64,000 nucleotides of DNA from Collinsella aerofaciens. Its GTDB lineage: Bacteria > Actinomycetota > Coriobacteriia > Coriobacteriales > Coriobacteriaceae. The translations under genes were made by a program, and so were the position numbers. The notes under the pieces were generated by a model. The model was not told the DNA's origin and searched no databases. It was given only the letters and a program-made list of their open reading frames with translations. Where the stretch lies: assembly GCA_021639365.1 (NCBI GenBank), contig JAJXHK010000003.1, positions 1 through 64,000 on the forward strand, in the 5' to 3' direction. Of this stretch, positions 31,618 through 42,208 are shown piece after piece (positions within the stretch are counted from its first letter, which is position 1; each line of letters starts with the position of its first letter).

Positions 31618-33918
31618 ATGGTCAAGCTGTACGAGGACGGCATCTACCTGCGCGGCGGCAGCGAGGTTGTGCCTGAGGCCGAGGCTGCTGAGCGCGGCAT
31701 TACGCAGACGCCTGAGGATGCCAAGCGCGGAACCATCGCGTATTCGATCCTTCAGGCACACAATACGTCCGGCGACCCCGAGGCGCTCAAGATTCGCTTC
31801 GATGCCATGGCGAGCCACGATATTACCTTTGTCGGCATCATCCAGACGGCGCGCGCCTCGGGCATGGAGCAGTTCCCGCTGCCCTACGTGCTCACCAACT
31901 GCCATAACTCGCTGTGCGCCGTGGGCGGCACCATCAACGAGGACGACCACGTCTTTGGCCTCTCGGCTGCCAAAAAGTACGGCGGCATCTTCGTTCCGCC
32001 CCATATCGCGGTCATCCATTCCTTTATGCGTGAGAACTTCGCGGGCTGCGGCAAGATGATCCTGGGTTCCGACTCGCACACCCGCTACGGCGCCCTGGGC
32101 ACCATGGCCGTGGGCGAGGGCGGCGGCGAGCTGGCCAAGCAGCTGCTGCGCGACACCTACGATGTCGCCTACCCCGGCGTCGTCGCCATCTACCTCACGG
32201 GTTCCCCGCGCCCCGGCGTTGGTCCGCACGACGTGGCGCTCGCCATCATCCGCGCCGTCTTTGCCAAGGGCTACGTCAAGAACAAGGTCATGGAGTTCGT
32301 GGGCCCCGGCATCTCGAGCATGACGACCGACTACCGCAACGGCGTCGACGTCATGACCACCGAGACCACCTGCCTGTCGAGCATCTGGGCAACCGACGAG
32401 GACACGCACGCGTTTTTGACCATGCACGGTCGCGGCGACGACTACCGCGAGCTCAAGCCCGCCGATGTCGCCTACTACGACGGCTGCGTCGAGGTCGACT
32501 TGTCGAGCATCAAGCCCATGATCGCGCTGCCGTTCCATCCCTCCAACGGCTTTGAGATCGACGAGCTCAACGAGAACCTCGAGGACATCCTGCACGAGGT
32601 GGAGCTCGAGGCCGCCAAGATCGGCGAGGGCAAGACGCACTTTAGCCTGCTCGACAAGATCGTCGACGGCAAGCTGCACGTGCAGCAGGGCGTTATCGCC
32701 GGCTGCTCGGGCGGCAACTACGACTCCGTGGTCCAGGCTGCCCGCGTGCTCAAGGGCGCCAACACCGGCTGCGGCGAGTTCTCGCTGTCGGTCTATCCCA
32801 CAAGCCAGCCCGTGGCGCTCGAACTTACGCGCCGTGGCTATATCTACGACCTCATGGAGGCCGGCGCGATTGTGCGCACGGCATTCTGCGGCCCGTGCTT
32901 TGGCGCCGGCGATACGCCCGCCAACAACGGCCTGTCCATCCGCCACACCACGCGCAATTTCCCCAACCGCGAGGGTTCCAAGCCGGGTAATGGCCAGCTG
33001 AGCGCCGTGGCCCTGATGGACGCCCGCTCCATTGCGGCGACGGCTGCTAACGGCGGCGTCCTGACGCCGGCGACCGACCTGCCCGAGGACACCTGGGACG
33101 AGGCCTGCGAGTACACCTTTGACGATGCGCCGTACAAAAAGCGCGTGTACTGGGGCTTTGGCAAGGCGGAGCCTGCCGACGAGCTGGTCGAAGGCCCCAA
33201 CATTAAGCCGTGGCCCGCGATGGAGCCGCTCGGCGACGACATCTTGCTTAAGGTGTGTTCCAAGATCATGGACCCGGTCACCACGACCGATGAGCTCATT
33301 CCCTCGGGCGAGACGAGTTCCTTCCGCTCCAACCCGCTGGGTCTGGCCGAGTTTACGCTGAGCCGCCGCGACCCGGCCTACGTGGGTCGCTCCAAGGAGG
33401 TCGACGCCGTGGAGAAGCGCCGCGTTGCCGGCGAGTCCGCGGGTGACCTGGCGGCGCTCGACACCGAGCTTGCGGGCGTGTTTGAGGCGCTGACCGGCGC
33501 GGGCGTCGCGGCCGATGCCAAGGCGACCGAGTTTGGCTCCATGATCTATGCCAAGAAGCCTGGTGACGGTTCTGCCCGCGAGCAGGCGGCGAGCTGCCAG
33601 CGCGTGATCGGCGGCCTGGCCAACATCGTCCACGAGTACGCCACCAAGCGCTATCGCTCCAACGTGATGAACTGGGGCATGGTGCCCTTCCAGATGGAGG
33701 CCGAGCCCAACTTTGAGGTGGGCGACTACGTCTTCGTGCCGGGCATCCGCGCCGCGCTCGACGGCGATCTGCAGAACATCGCTGCCTACGTGGTGCGTGC
33801 CGACGGAGCGGTTGAGCAGATTGAGCTCTACATCGCCGACATGACCGCCGAGGAGCGTGCCATCGTCAAGGCCGGCTGCCTGATCAACTACAACAAGTTC
33901 AAGGCCGCTGCCGAGTAA
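31618..33918 (+). CDS. Aconitase-family hydratase (YbhJ-like)
   Basis: A 766-residue member of the aconitase superfamily, closest in layout to E. coli YbhJ. The three cluster cysteines align with C363 (GCSGGNYDS), C424 and C427 (TAFCGPCFGAGD). Other motifs include VLTNCHNSLCAVGGTINEDD, GSDSHTRYGALGTMAVGEGGGELAKQL and the swivel-domain RSNVMNWGMVPF. It would isomerise a hydroxy-tricarboxylate or hydrate a related acid; the real substrate is unclear, since YbhJ itself has no settled role. The start at 31618 follows GGGAGA. It is a single gene. Confidence 0.88.
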   Translation: MVKLYEDGIYLRGGSEVVPEAEAAERGITQTPEDAKRGTIAYSILQAHNTSGDPEALKIRFDAMASHDITFVGIIQTARASGMEQFPLPYVLTNCHNSLCAVGGTINEDDHVFGLSAAKKYGGIFVPPHIAVIHSFMRENFAGCGKMILGSDSHTRYGALGTMAVGEGGGELAKQLLRDTYDVAYPGVVAIYLTGSPRPGVGPHDVALAIIRAVFAKGYVKNKVMEFVGPGISSMTTDYRNGVDVMTTETTCLSSIWATDEDTHAFLTMHGRGDDYRELKPADVAYYDGCVEVDLSSIKPMIALPFHPSNGFEIDELNENLEDILHEVELEAAKIGEGKTHFSLLDKIVDGKLHVQQGVIAGCSGGNYDSVVQAARVLKGANTGCGEFSLSVYPTSQPVALELTRRGYIYDLMEAGAIVRTAFCGPCFGAGDTPANNGLSIRHTTRNFPNREGSKPGNGQLSAVALMDARSIAATAANGGVLTPATDLPEDTWDEACEYTFDDAPYKKRVYWGFGKAEPADELVEGPNIKPWPAMEPLGDDILLKVCSKIMDPVTTTDELIPSGETSSFRSNPLGLAEFTLSRRDPAYVGRSKEVDAVEKRRVAGESAGDLAALDTELAGVFEALTGAGVAADAKATEFGSMIYAKKPGDGSAREQAASCQRVIGGLANIVHEYATKRYRSNVMNWGMVPFQMEAEPNFEVGDYVFVPGIRAALDGDLQNIAAYVVRADGAVEQIELYIADMTAEERAIVKAGCLINYNKFKAAAE

Positions 33919-33929
33919 CGCTGCTGTAC

Positions 33930-34001
33930 GCCCCGGCCACACCTTTCCCTCGTGCTCACGCGCTTCGCGAGGGTCGCCCGAAGGAAAGGTGTGGCCGGGG
34001 C
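33930..34001. repeat. Long GC-rich palindrome after the hydratase gene
   Basis: GCCCCGGCCACACCTTTCC and its exact complement (33983-34001) enclose a 34-base loop with a second small stem. It could terminate the hydratase mRNA, although no U-run follows. Confidence 0.7.
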
Positions 34002-34048
34002 TACCGCGACGTTCTCGTTGGGTCTTGAGGGACGCCAAAAAGACTGGG

Positions 34049-34082
34049 ACCACCACAAAGGGGACAGGCACCATTGTGGTGG
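34049..34082. repeat. ACCACCACAA/TTGTGGTGGT hairpin
   Basis: ACCACCACAA and TTGTGGTGGT pair around AGGGGACAGGCACCA. A related single copy at 34330-34351 closes the far side of the triple hairpin array. Confidence 0.75.
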
Positions 34083-34090
34083 TTCCGTTT

Positions 34091-34308
34091 ATCTCGATCT
34101 GTAACAGCTAGGGGCCAAAGTACGCCGCTAGATGTTACAGGTCGAGATTTTCGTACGGGGCTCTACACTTCATCTCGACCTGTAACAGACAGGCCCCAAT
34201 TTGCCGAATAACTGTTACAGATTGAGATAAACGGTCGTCGCAGCTCGTTTCATCTAAATCTGTAACACCTGGGACCGAAAAGGGCCGCTAACTGTTACAA
34301 ATTGAGAC
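34091..34308. repeat. Array of three tandem TGTAACA hairpins
   Basis: Three hairpins at 34091-34148, 34172-34228 and 34252-34308 have 16-base arms of the type ATCTCGATCTGTAACA and TGTTACAGGTCGAGAT. Loops of about 25 bases share GGCC and GCCG blocks. Arm bases differ between units with compensating or wobble changes. Period is about 80 bases. The gap 33919-34360 contains no gene. Confidence 0.85.
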
Positions 34309-34360
34309 AGCGGGGCGTCGGAGTCGAAAACCACCACAAAGGTGCCTGTCCGGCGGGTTC

Positions 34361-35008
34361 TTATTTCGATGGGGTCCAGGTTATCTCATCGTCAAATAGC
34401 CAAGTGCGTGCTGAGCCGCTGTCGCGCGCTGTCTGCGGATCGGGCTCGCAGGTTTGTTCGTAGGCATCCTCGGTACACCGATCCATAAAATCGACGACTG
34501 CCGTCTGGTCGCCTTCCATGACGTAGATCACGTTGCCATCCGAGATATAGACTCCCAGCCCTTCGTTGTCCACGTAGCCGGGGTCGTATGAGACGTTGCA
34601 CAGTCTGCTCCCGTTTGCTGCATCGAGTTCAAGGGTCGAATGATACCCGCCATTCATTTGGCTATTCTTGACTCGATATATTACGGCGCCGTACCACCGC
34701 TTAAACGTCTTGCCTTTGAGCAACTTGGCTGCCTTACCGATAAGCTGCTCATCTTTGGTATAGCGCGTGGCCCCAAGTTCGATACGGGGATAGTTGCTGA
34801 CCCCAAGCGCTGCGGGCGTACCGTCAAAATCGACGGTGATCGAATCGGGTTTGACGATATCGGTGAGGATTTCGATGGGATAGCTTACGGTCTCAATCAC
34901 CGCCTGCGTTGCAGAGGCGGGGAGAAATGCGAGATAGATAATGCCCACGCCGACTGCGGTAATCGCAAACGCTAAGACGAGTAGGCCGATATAGGTGGAG
35001 CGTTTCAC
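34361..35008 (-). CDS. Membrane-anchored protein of unknown function
   Basis: A 215-residue protein with a single N-terminal transmembrane helix (residues 5-29, STYIGLLVLAFAITAVGVGI) and an extracytoplasmic domain of about 185 residues that I do not recognise. It contains DSITVDFDGTPAALGVSNYPRIELGATRY and YVDNEGLGVYISDGNVIYVMEGD and is strand-rich. The start is GTG at 35008 following GAGGTG. It stands alone between repeat-rich gaps, divergent from clpB. Local AT content is a little higher than in neighbours. Confidence 0.8.
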   Translation of the reverse strand: MKRSTYIGLLVLAFAITAVGVGIIYLAFLPASATQAVIETVSYPIEILTDIVKPDSITVDFDGTPAALGVSNYPRIELGATRYTKDEQLIGKAAKLLKGKTFKRWYGAVIYRVKNSQMNGGYHSTLELDAANGSRLCNVSYDPGYVDNEGLGVYISDGNVIYVMEGDQTAVVDFMDRCTEDAYEQTCEPDPQTARDSGSARTWLFDDEITWTPSK

Positions 35009-35190
35009 GGTGGGGCACCTCGCTTACAATATGCAATCATTAAGATAAATGATACAAGCTGACAATATTCAAAAGAAAGCGATCGTTCGAAATGGGGGGC
35101 TAAAAGGCCCTATTGGGCTTCGATTTGGGATCGCCAAACGTAGACTGGGCTTGATGCTGCCTCTTTTAATCGGGGCTGATTCTTCTCTGG

Positions 35191-35225
35191 ACCACCACAA
35201 AGGTGTCTGTCCCCTTTGTGGTGGT
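35191..35225. repeat. ACCACCACAAA/TTTGTGGTGGT hairpin
   Basis: Eleven-base perfect arms around GGTGTCTGTCCCC. Same family as 33-53 and 34049-34082. Confidence 0.8.
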
Positions 35226-35234
35226 TTGCATGTC

Positions 35235-35285
35235 ATGAGAGCACTCAGAAAATCTTATATATAGAGACTTAGATTTGTGTATAAG
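35235..35285 (+). promoter_or_regulatory. clpB heat-shock control region, motif shared with dnaK
   Basis: AAATCT (35250-35255), 15-base spacer, AGATTT (35271-35276), with TATAT and GACTT in the spacer as at dnaK. TGAG-N4-CTCA lies just upstream. The repeat ends about 90 bases before the clpB start. Confidence 0.55.
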
Positions 35286-35365
35286 ATCGTACAAAGCTGG
35301 CAACAATACTTCTCGAACAACGTGAAGCCGCCCCGTAGGGTGGCCACCCCAAGAGAGGTGATTCC

Positions 35366-37993
<2,628 letters not shown>

Positions 37994-38040
37994 ATTTTTG
38001 GGACATGCCTTAAAATCTACCCTTCATCGCAAAACGCCAA

Positions 38041-38076
38041 GGGCGGCGGATCCAATTGGGTCCGTCGCCCTTTTTT
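38041..38076 (+). terminator. Intrinsic terminator of clpB
   Basis: GGGCGGCGGATCC and GGGTCCGTCGCCC with a TTTTTT tail. Confidence 0.88.
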
Positions 38077-38128
38077 CGTGCGACAATCGATGATGTTGAA
38101 CGTGAGCACATGGCAAGGAGATATGCAG

Positions 38129-38323
38129 ATGAAAGACGAGACCAAGACGAACAAGCCGGCGACCGATGCCGCGCCCGCCGCACCCAAGCCTGCGCCCAAG
38201 CCGGCCCCAAAGCCGCGCGACCCCTTCATTCGTGCCGAGAACGAGGACGACGACGGCTACGATCCCTACAGCGATCGCCGCCCCGAGCGCGAGCCGATGT
38301 TCGAAGCCGATCCCTGGCGCTAG
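38129..38323 (+). CDS. Tiny Pro/Ala-rich acidic protein, unknown
   Basis: A 64-residue protein with three parts: a charged start (MKDETKTNKPATD), a Pro-Ala-Lys repeat (AAPKPAPKPAPKP), and an acidic end (RAENEDDDGYDPYSDRRPEREPMFEADPWR). It is likely disordered. The start at 38129 is eight bases after AAGGAG; an in-frame ATG at 38123 is too close. It lies between a terminator and a palindrome, so it is an independent unit. Good ribosome site and codon use argue that it is real; no function can be given. Confidence 0.65.
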   Translation: MKDETKTNKPATDAAPAAPKPAPKPAPKPRDPFIRAENEDDDGYDPYSDRRPEREPMFEADPWR

Positions 38324-38384
38324 GCAGCAGAATCTGGGCAGAAACAGAAAAACTTGCTTAAGCATTAATCAAGTTACACGCAAT

Positions 38385-38446
38385 CTTGCTCTCTAGCTAA
38401 TCAAGAAACAACTTAATCTTGATTAGCTAGAGAGCAAGTTTTTTTC
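38385..38446. terminator. Perfect 21-bp palindrome with U-run, bidirectional
   Basis: Arms of 21 bases (38385-38405 and 38418-38438; the left begins CTTGCTCTCTAGC) are followed by TTTTTTT. A degenerate copy of the arm, CTTGCTTAAGCATTAATCAA, lies just before it at 38354-38373. It sits between convergent genes. Confidence 0.75.
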
Positions 38447-38528
38447 TGGGACGGGGATAAAAAATCATCCGGCAGGTAGTGGCAGCTAAAAAGCCCCGTC
38501 CAAAAAAGACTGCCCTCGTCGTAGGAGG

Positions 38529-40031
38529 TTAGCCCTGGGCCTTGATGCTTGGTAGCAGGATCTGGGCGAGGTAGTCGGTCTCAAGTTTGGTCGCGGCGTC
38601 TGCCTTGCCGTCTTTGCCGACCAGCACGTTCTTGATCTGGCTATAGGTATAGCGGTTGCCGGTCGTGAGCTCGACAAGCTCAATGGCCGTGTCCATGGGG
38701 TAGGTTGACACGGGATTCTGCGTCCGTCCGTTGATGGTCTGGGGCACCACGTACGGATAGACGGGGCCGCTGGCGTAGACGGTATAGCCGTTGCCTAGAT
38801 TGGCCGCACCCAAAACCGTATCGCCCTCATCGGGCGTAAAGCTCTCACCCTCGCGCACCGCGACGAGCGTCACAATCGGCGTATCGCTGTCGCCGGCAAG
38901 ATAGATGCATAGCGTGCTGCCATTTTGCCAAGTCTCGACCTTGCCGTACCACTCGACGGGGATATCGAGCTGGTAGAGGTCGGTTGCCTTGTGGCGAGCG
39001 TCAGCATCGCGGGCTGCCTGTGCCTTTTGCGCGCTCACGGCATTGACGGCGGCGTCGCGCCGTGCGGTTGCCGCCTGCTGGAGCACTTTGGCAGCCGCGG
39101 CGGAGCTCGTGCCTCCCTCCTCGGCATACTTGGCGGCGGCATCGATCTGGTCGTCAGTCACCGTGTCGGCCGAAGGCACCTTGAGCTTAAAGGTGGCCTG
39201 GGCACTCAGATCCTGTCCGTCGCTCTTGATCGTGACCTGCGCCTTGGTGGTCGGCACGGTATAGACGGTGCCGTCGGACGCGATGGGGGAGGCGGCAATG
39301 GAGAGCGTGTAATCGCCGGGCAGCAATTTGATGCCGCGGCCGTGCTCGTCAACATAGAGCGTTTCGCTCACGGAGGAGCCATCAGCGTCCTGACCGCTCA
39401 CCTGTACGGGAATCTTGGAGCCGGTGGAACAGTCGAGGCCCGCGGCATGCATGCCAATCTGCACTGACATCATCGTGTGGGCATTGGCGGCGGCGATGGC
39501 AGCCTGCTCTTGCCGGTATCCGTTCCAGGCAGCATAGCCTGCGCCGCCGGCGACGAGCGCGACGGCCACAACGCCAGCGACCATCAGATTGCGGCGCTTG
39601 GGCGACATCTTGCGATGACGAACCTCGGCCTCGCGCGCCGAGGGAACGGACGGCAGGGGAATATCGCCCATGGCGATGGTCTCGTCCACGGCAGGCGCGG
39701 AGCCTAAGCCAGGGAGCTCGCGGGTCAGCGAATCTTCGGCCGGCAAGCTGTCGAGCAAGATGGTTTCCTCGCTCGTGTCGGATTTGGGCTGGTCGTCGGC
39801 CTCGCATTCGGATTCCTCGTGCCTCGCCTCGTCTTCGGTGGGCGCGGCGCCATCGTCTTTTGCATCCTGATCATCGGGCTGCGCCTCGATTTCCGGCTCA
39901 TCCTGCACATCAACGCTCGAATCGTCAAACGCAATCTCGGCCAGCGCGATCTGGTCTAGGCTCTCCAGGGCCTCGGCGCATGCTTCTGCATCTTGGGCCG
40001 CATCCTCTTGGTCCATCGTCTCATCTTTCAT
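38529..40031 (-). CDS. Membrane-anchored protein with long acidic cytoplasmic region, unknown
   Basis: A 500-residue protein. Residues 1-140 are acidic and probably disordered, with two Thr-containing motifs, EETILLD and DETIAMG, of the kind used as phosphorylated FHA ligands. Residues 148-170 form one transmembrane helix (RNLMVAGVVAVALVAGGAGYAAW). The outer part (171-500) has a strand-rich domain (LYVDEHGRGIKLLPGDYTLSI), a helical Ala-rich stretch (about 285-330), and a C-terminal domain (LDIPVEWYGKVETWQNGSTLCIYLAGD). I do not recognise a family. The start follows GGGGGA. It is a single gene facing the tiny-protein gene. Confidence 0.82.
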   Translation of the reverse strand: MKDETMDQEDAAQDAEACAEALESLDQIALAEIAFDDSSVDVQDEPEIEAQPDDQDAKDDGAAPTEDEARHEESECEADDQPKSDTSEETILLDSLPAEDSLTRELPGLGSAPAVDETIAMGDIPLPSVPSAREAEVRHRKMSPKRRNLMVAGVVAVALVAGGAGYAAWNGYRQEQAAIAAANAHTMMSVQIGMHAAGLDCSTGSKIPVQVSGQDADGSSVSETLYVDEHGRGIKLLPGDYTLSIAASPIASDGTVYTVPTTKAQVTIKSDGQDLSAQATFKLKVPSADTVTDDQIDAAAKYAEEGGTSSAAAAKVLQQAATARRDAAVNAVSAQKAQAARDADARHKATDLYQLDIPVEWYGKVETWQNGSTLCIYLAGDSDTPIVTLVAVREGESFTPDEGDTVLGAANLGNGYTVYASGPVYPYVVPQTINGRTQNPVSTYPMDTAIELVELTTGNRYTYSQIKNVLVGKDGKADAATKLETDYLAQILLPSIKAQG

Positions 40032-40180
40032 ATATCCCCCAAGCTCAATATCGGGACAACAATGTACCCAAAATTGGGGTCACATAGGGCTGTCAGGCGG
40101 TTGGAAATCTGATTTTATCTGTGCGAGAGGTTTTGAATGTGTGCGCGAATGGAATATGCGCGGGAATGCGCGCAACAACA

Positions 40181-40217
40181 AAAAGCCCCGGAAAGCGGGC
40201 GAATCGCTTTCCGGGGC
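40181..40217 (-). terminator. Intrinsic terminator of the DUF5692/TetR unit
   Basis: AGCCCCGGAAAGCG and CGCTTTCCGGGGCT; on the minus strand it is followed by TTTTTGTTGTTG, about 70 bases after the DUF5692-like stop. Confidence 0.8.
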
Positions 40218-40285
40218 TGCGCATGACGCGCGATTGCGGCATCGGCTAAGTTTGCCTACATCCAAATGTGGACGGGATAAATATG

Positions 40286-41293
40286 TTACTCGGCGTGTGC
40301 GTAATCCACCTTGGCGCGGCGGGCGGTAGCCTTCTCCCAGTCGCTGGTGCCCTCAAAGACATCCTGCTTGTAGGGATTGCGGCCGAGCTTCTTGGCGCGG
40401 TAGGCGATGTAGATGATCGCGGCGACGTTGGCGATCAGCGCGGCGATGGAGACCGCGGTGGCGGCGCCGGGGTCGAGTGTGGAGTGGGTCACAAAGATGG
40501 ACTCCTCCTGGAAGTAGGGGAACACCTGGGCAAACATGCACCAAATAGCAAGCGTAAAGGCGCGGTTCTGGATCCAGCCGCCCTTGTTCCAGATAAAGGC
40601 GGCGACGGTGGGCGCCAGCAGCAGCGCAAAGCCGCAGAACCAGGAGTGGGTGGGCAGGCAGTTGTAGGTGTAGCAGAAGTTCCAGATGTCGTAGGCGATG
40701 ATGTAGACCCAGGTCATGTCGGGCCACAGCATGTCGGTCTTGTCCTCGGAGGCGTAGACGCTCCACCAACCGGTCATGCAGAAGATGTTGATGATTCCGG
40801 CGATGCCGTTGAACACGTTATTCCAACCGGCGAGCTGCGTGGCGCCCTCGGAGGTGACCCAAGTGGACTGGCCCAGGACAAAGAAGTGATAGGCGCTCTC
40901 GAAGTCGGACACGACGGCGATCATGATGTTGATGGCGACGATTACAAACGGCCATGCGCGGAACCAGTGCGCCCTGCCGATCTTGCCCCACTGATACTTA
41001 ATGGCGATGAAGCCCCAGCAACCGGCAAGCGCCGCGTATACCTTGGCGTAGTGGAACCAGCTGTTCTGGTACACATGGGTGGGGTTGGTGAGCGCCCACT
41101 CGGCACCCTGCGAAACGCCGACGGCGATGGCGACGCAGTAGATGGTCATGGCCAGCGGAGCCACGCCAAAGATGATGGCCGCGCCCAGCTTGGTGCGGCG
41201 GCCGACCTCGTTGAGCACGATCAGGCCAATAAAGACCATGGCCCAGCCGGCCCAGTGGATAAGGGTATCGCTACCCCAAACATCGAACAGCAT
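40286..41293 (-). CDS. Polytopic membrane protein, DUF5692-like
   Basis: A 335-residue membrane protein with about nine hydrophobic segments and many Trp and Tyr residues (IHWAGWAMVFIGLIVLNEVGRRT, WFHYAKVYAALAGCWGFIAIKY, WVYIIAYDIWNFCYTYNCLPTHSWF, FAQVFPYFQEESIF). I associate this pattern with DUF5692 of gut anaerobes, from memory. The start follows AAGGAG. It is 63 bases downstream of the TetR gene on the same strand, so the pair probably forms one unit under TetR control. Transport is plausible, but no substrate can be named. Confidence 0.8.
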   Translation of the reverse strand: MLFDVWGSDTLIHWAGWAMVFIGLIVLNEVGRRTKLGAAIIFGVAPLAMTIYCVAIAVGVSQGAEWALTNPTHVYQNSWFHYAKVYAALAGCWGFIAIKYQWGKIGRAHWFRAWPFVIVAINIMIAVVSDFESAYHFFVLGQSTWVTSEGATQLAGWNNVFNGIAGIINIFCMTGWWSVYASEDKTDMLWPDMTWVYIIAYDIWNFCYTYNCLPTHSWFCGFALLLAPTVAAFIWNKGGWIQNRAFTLAIWCMFAQVFPYFQEESIFVTHSTLDPGAATAVSIAALIANVAAIIYIAYRAKKLGRNPYKQDVFEGTSDWEKATARRAKVDYAHAE

Positions 41294-41356
41294 GCTGCTC
41301 TCCTTTCACACGCCCGCGGCCCCTCTTCTGATCGCGGGCAGTTTGGCCAAATGTCG

Positions 41357-42019
41357 TCAGTCCTGGGGCTTGCGCTCCGGATACTTGGCGGTATAGCCCT
41401 CGATGTGGAGTGTCGAGGCGATGATTTCCTTGACCGTCTCGTCGGGCACATCGGGGTGCGTGCGGATATACATCAACAACCCCATGATGAGGGTGTAGAA
41501 CGTCTCGTAGACATGGTCGATGCGTAGCTCATGATGGGCGACAAAATCCACCACGGTGGTGTCGCAGATATACTGCGCCACACGCTGGACCACGTTGTGT
41601 AAAAAGCCGCCGTAGAGCGCGCCACTGCTTGAGGTGAGCGTACTCGGCAGCTCGTGGCCGCTGGCGACCAGGCGCTTAAAGAGCGGGGCGACGGTGTCGA
41701 GTGCGCCTTCGATGTCGCCAACCGTGCGGCCGGCGTTCCACTGCTCGAGTTCGGAGATAAAACCGTCGATTGCCTCGTCCATGACGGCGGTGACAGCGGC
41801 GTCCATATCGGCGAAGTAGTGGTAGAACAGCGAGCGCGTGCAGCCGGCTCGCTTGGTCACGGCCGAGACGGATAGATGCGACACGCCCAGCTCGGAGCTT
41901 ACGGTGCGCACGGCATCGAGAATCTCGCGACGGCGTTCGTCGCCCGTCAGGCGCTTTGCCGCGCTATCGGACGCAAGAGTGGCGTCGGCCACAGGGATAT
42001 CTGCGTACGTGTTGCCCAT
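41357..42019 (-). CDS. TetR family transcriptional regulator
   Basis: A 220-residue repressor. The N-terminal helix-turn-helix is typical: DERRREILDAVRTVSSELGVSHLSVSAVTKRAGCTRSLFYHYFADMDAAVTAVMDEAIDGF (about residues 27-90). The C-terminal ligand domain has no telling motif. The start follows AAAGGCGG. It is divergent from the iron-sulfur flavoprotein gene. Two TTGAC-N5-GTCAA palindromes in the gap are its likely operators, so it would control both directions. Confidence 0.93.
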   Translation of the reverse strand: MGNTYADIPVADATLASDSAAKRLTGDERRREILDAVRTVSSELGVSHLSVSAVTKRAGCTRSLFYHYFADMDAAVTAVMDEAIDGFISELEQWNAGRTVGDIEGALDTVAPLFKRLVASGHELPSTLTSSSGALYGGFLHNVVQRVAQYICDTTVVDFVAHHELRIDHVYETFYTLIMGLLMYIRTHPDVPDETVKEIIASTLHIEGYTAKYPERKPQD

Positions 42020-42077
42020 GTTCTGCCGCCTTTCATCCTCTTTTGCCTGACCGTTCGCCTAACAGTCTTGAATATTG

Positions 42078-42115
42078 TTGACGGTTCGTCAATACTATTT
42101 TTGACACAATGTCAA
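42078..42115. promoter_or_regulatory. Paired TetR operators
   Basis: TTGACGGTTCGTCAA (42078-42092) and TTGACACAATGTCAA (42101-42115) share TTGAC-N5-GTCAA, with centres 23 bases apart. An outer inverted repeat ATTGTTGAC...GTCAACAAT also spans them. They lie between the divergent tetR and flavoprotein starts. Confidence 0.7.
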
Positions 42116-42208
42116 CAATGGCGGGTGAACGGCATGGGGGCATGCCCGGCCTGCAAAAAAAGAGGGGCGCTGCGGCCTCGTCGGGCTGCGGCAAGAGAAG
42201 GGACAACC

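Noticed and set aside
31579..34074. An 831-codon open frame opposite the aconitase-like gene
   Set aside because: Same antisense artefact of GC3 bias; no family motifs, no ribosome site.
34091..34308. CRISPR array suggested by regular hairpins
   Set aside because: Only three units, arms vary in a paired fashion, loops are not unique spacers and no cas gene is present.
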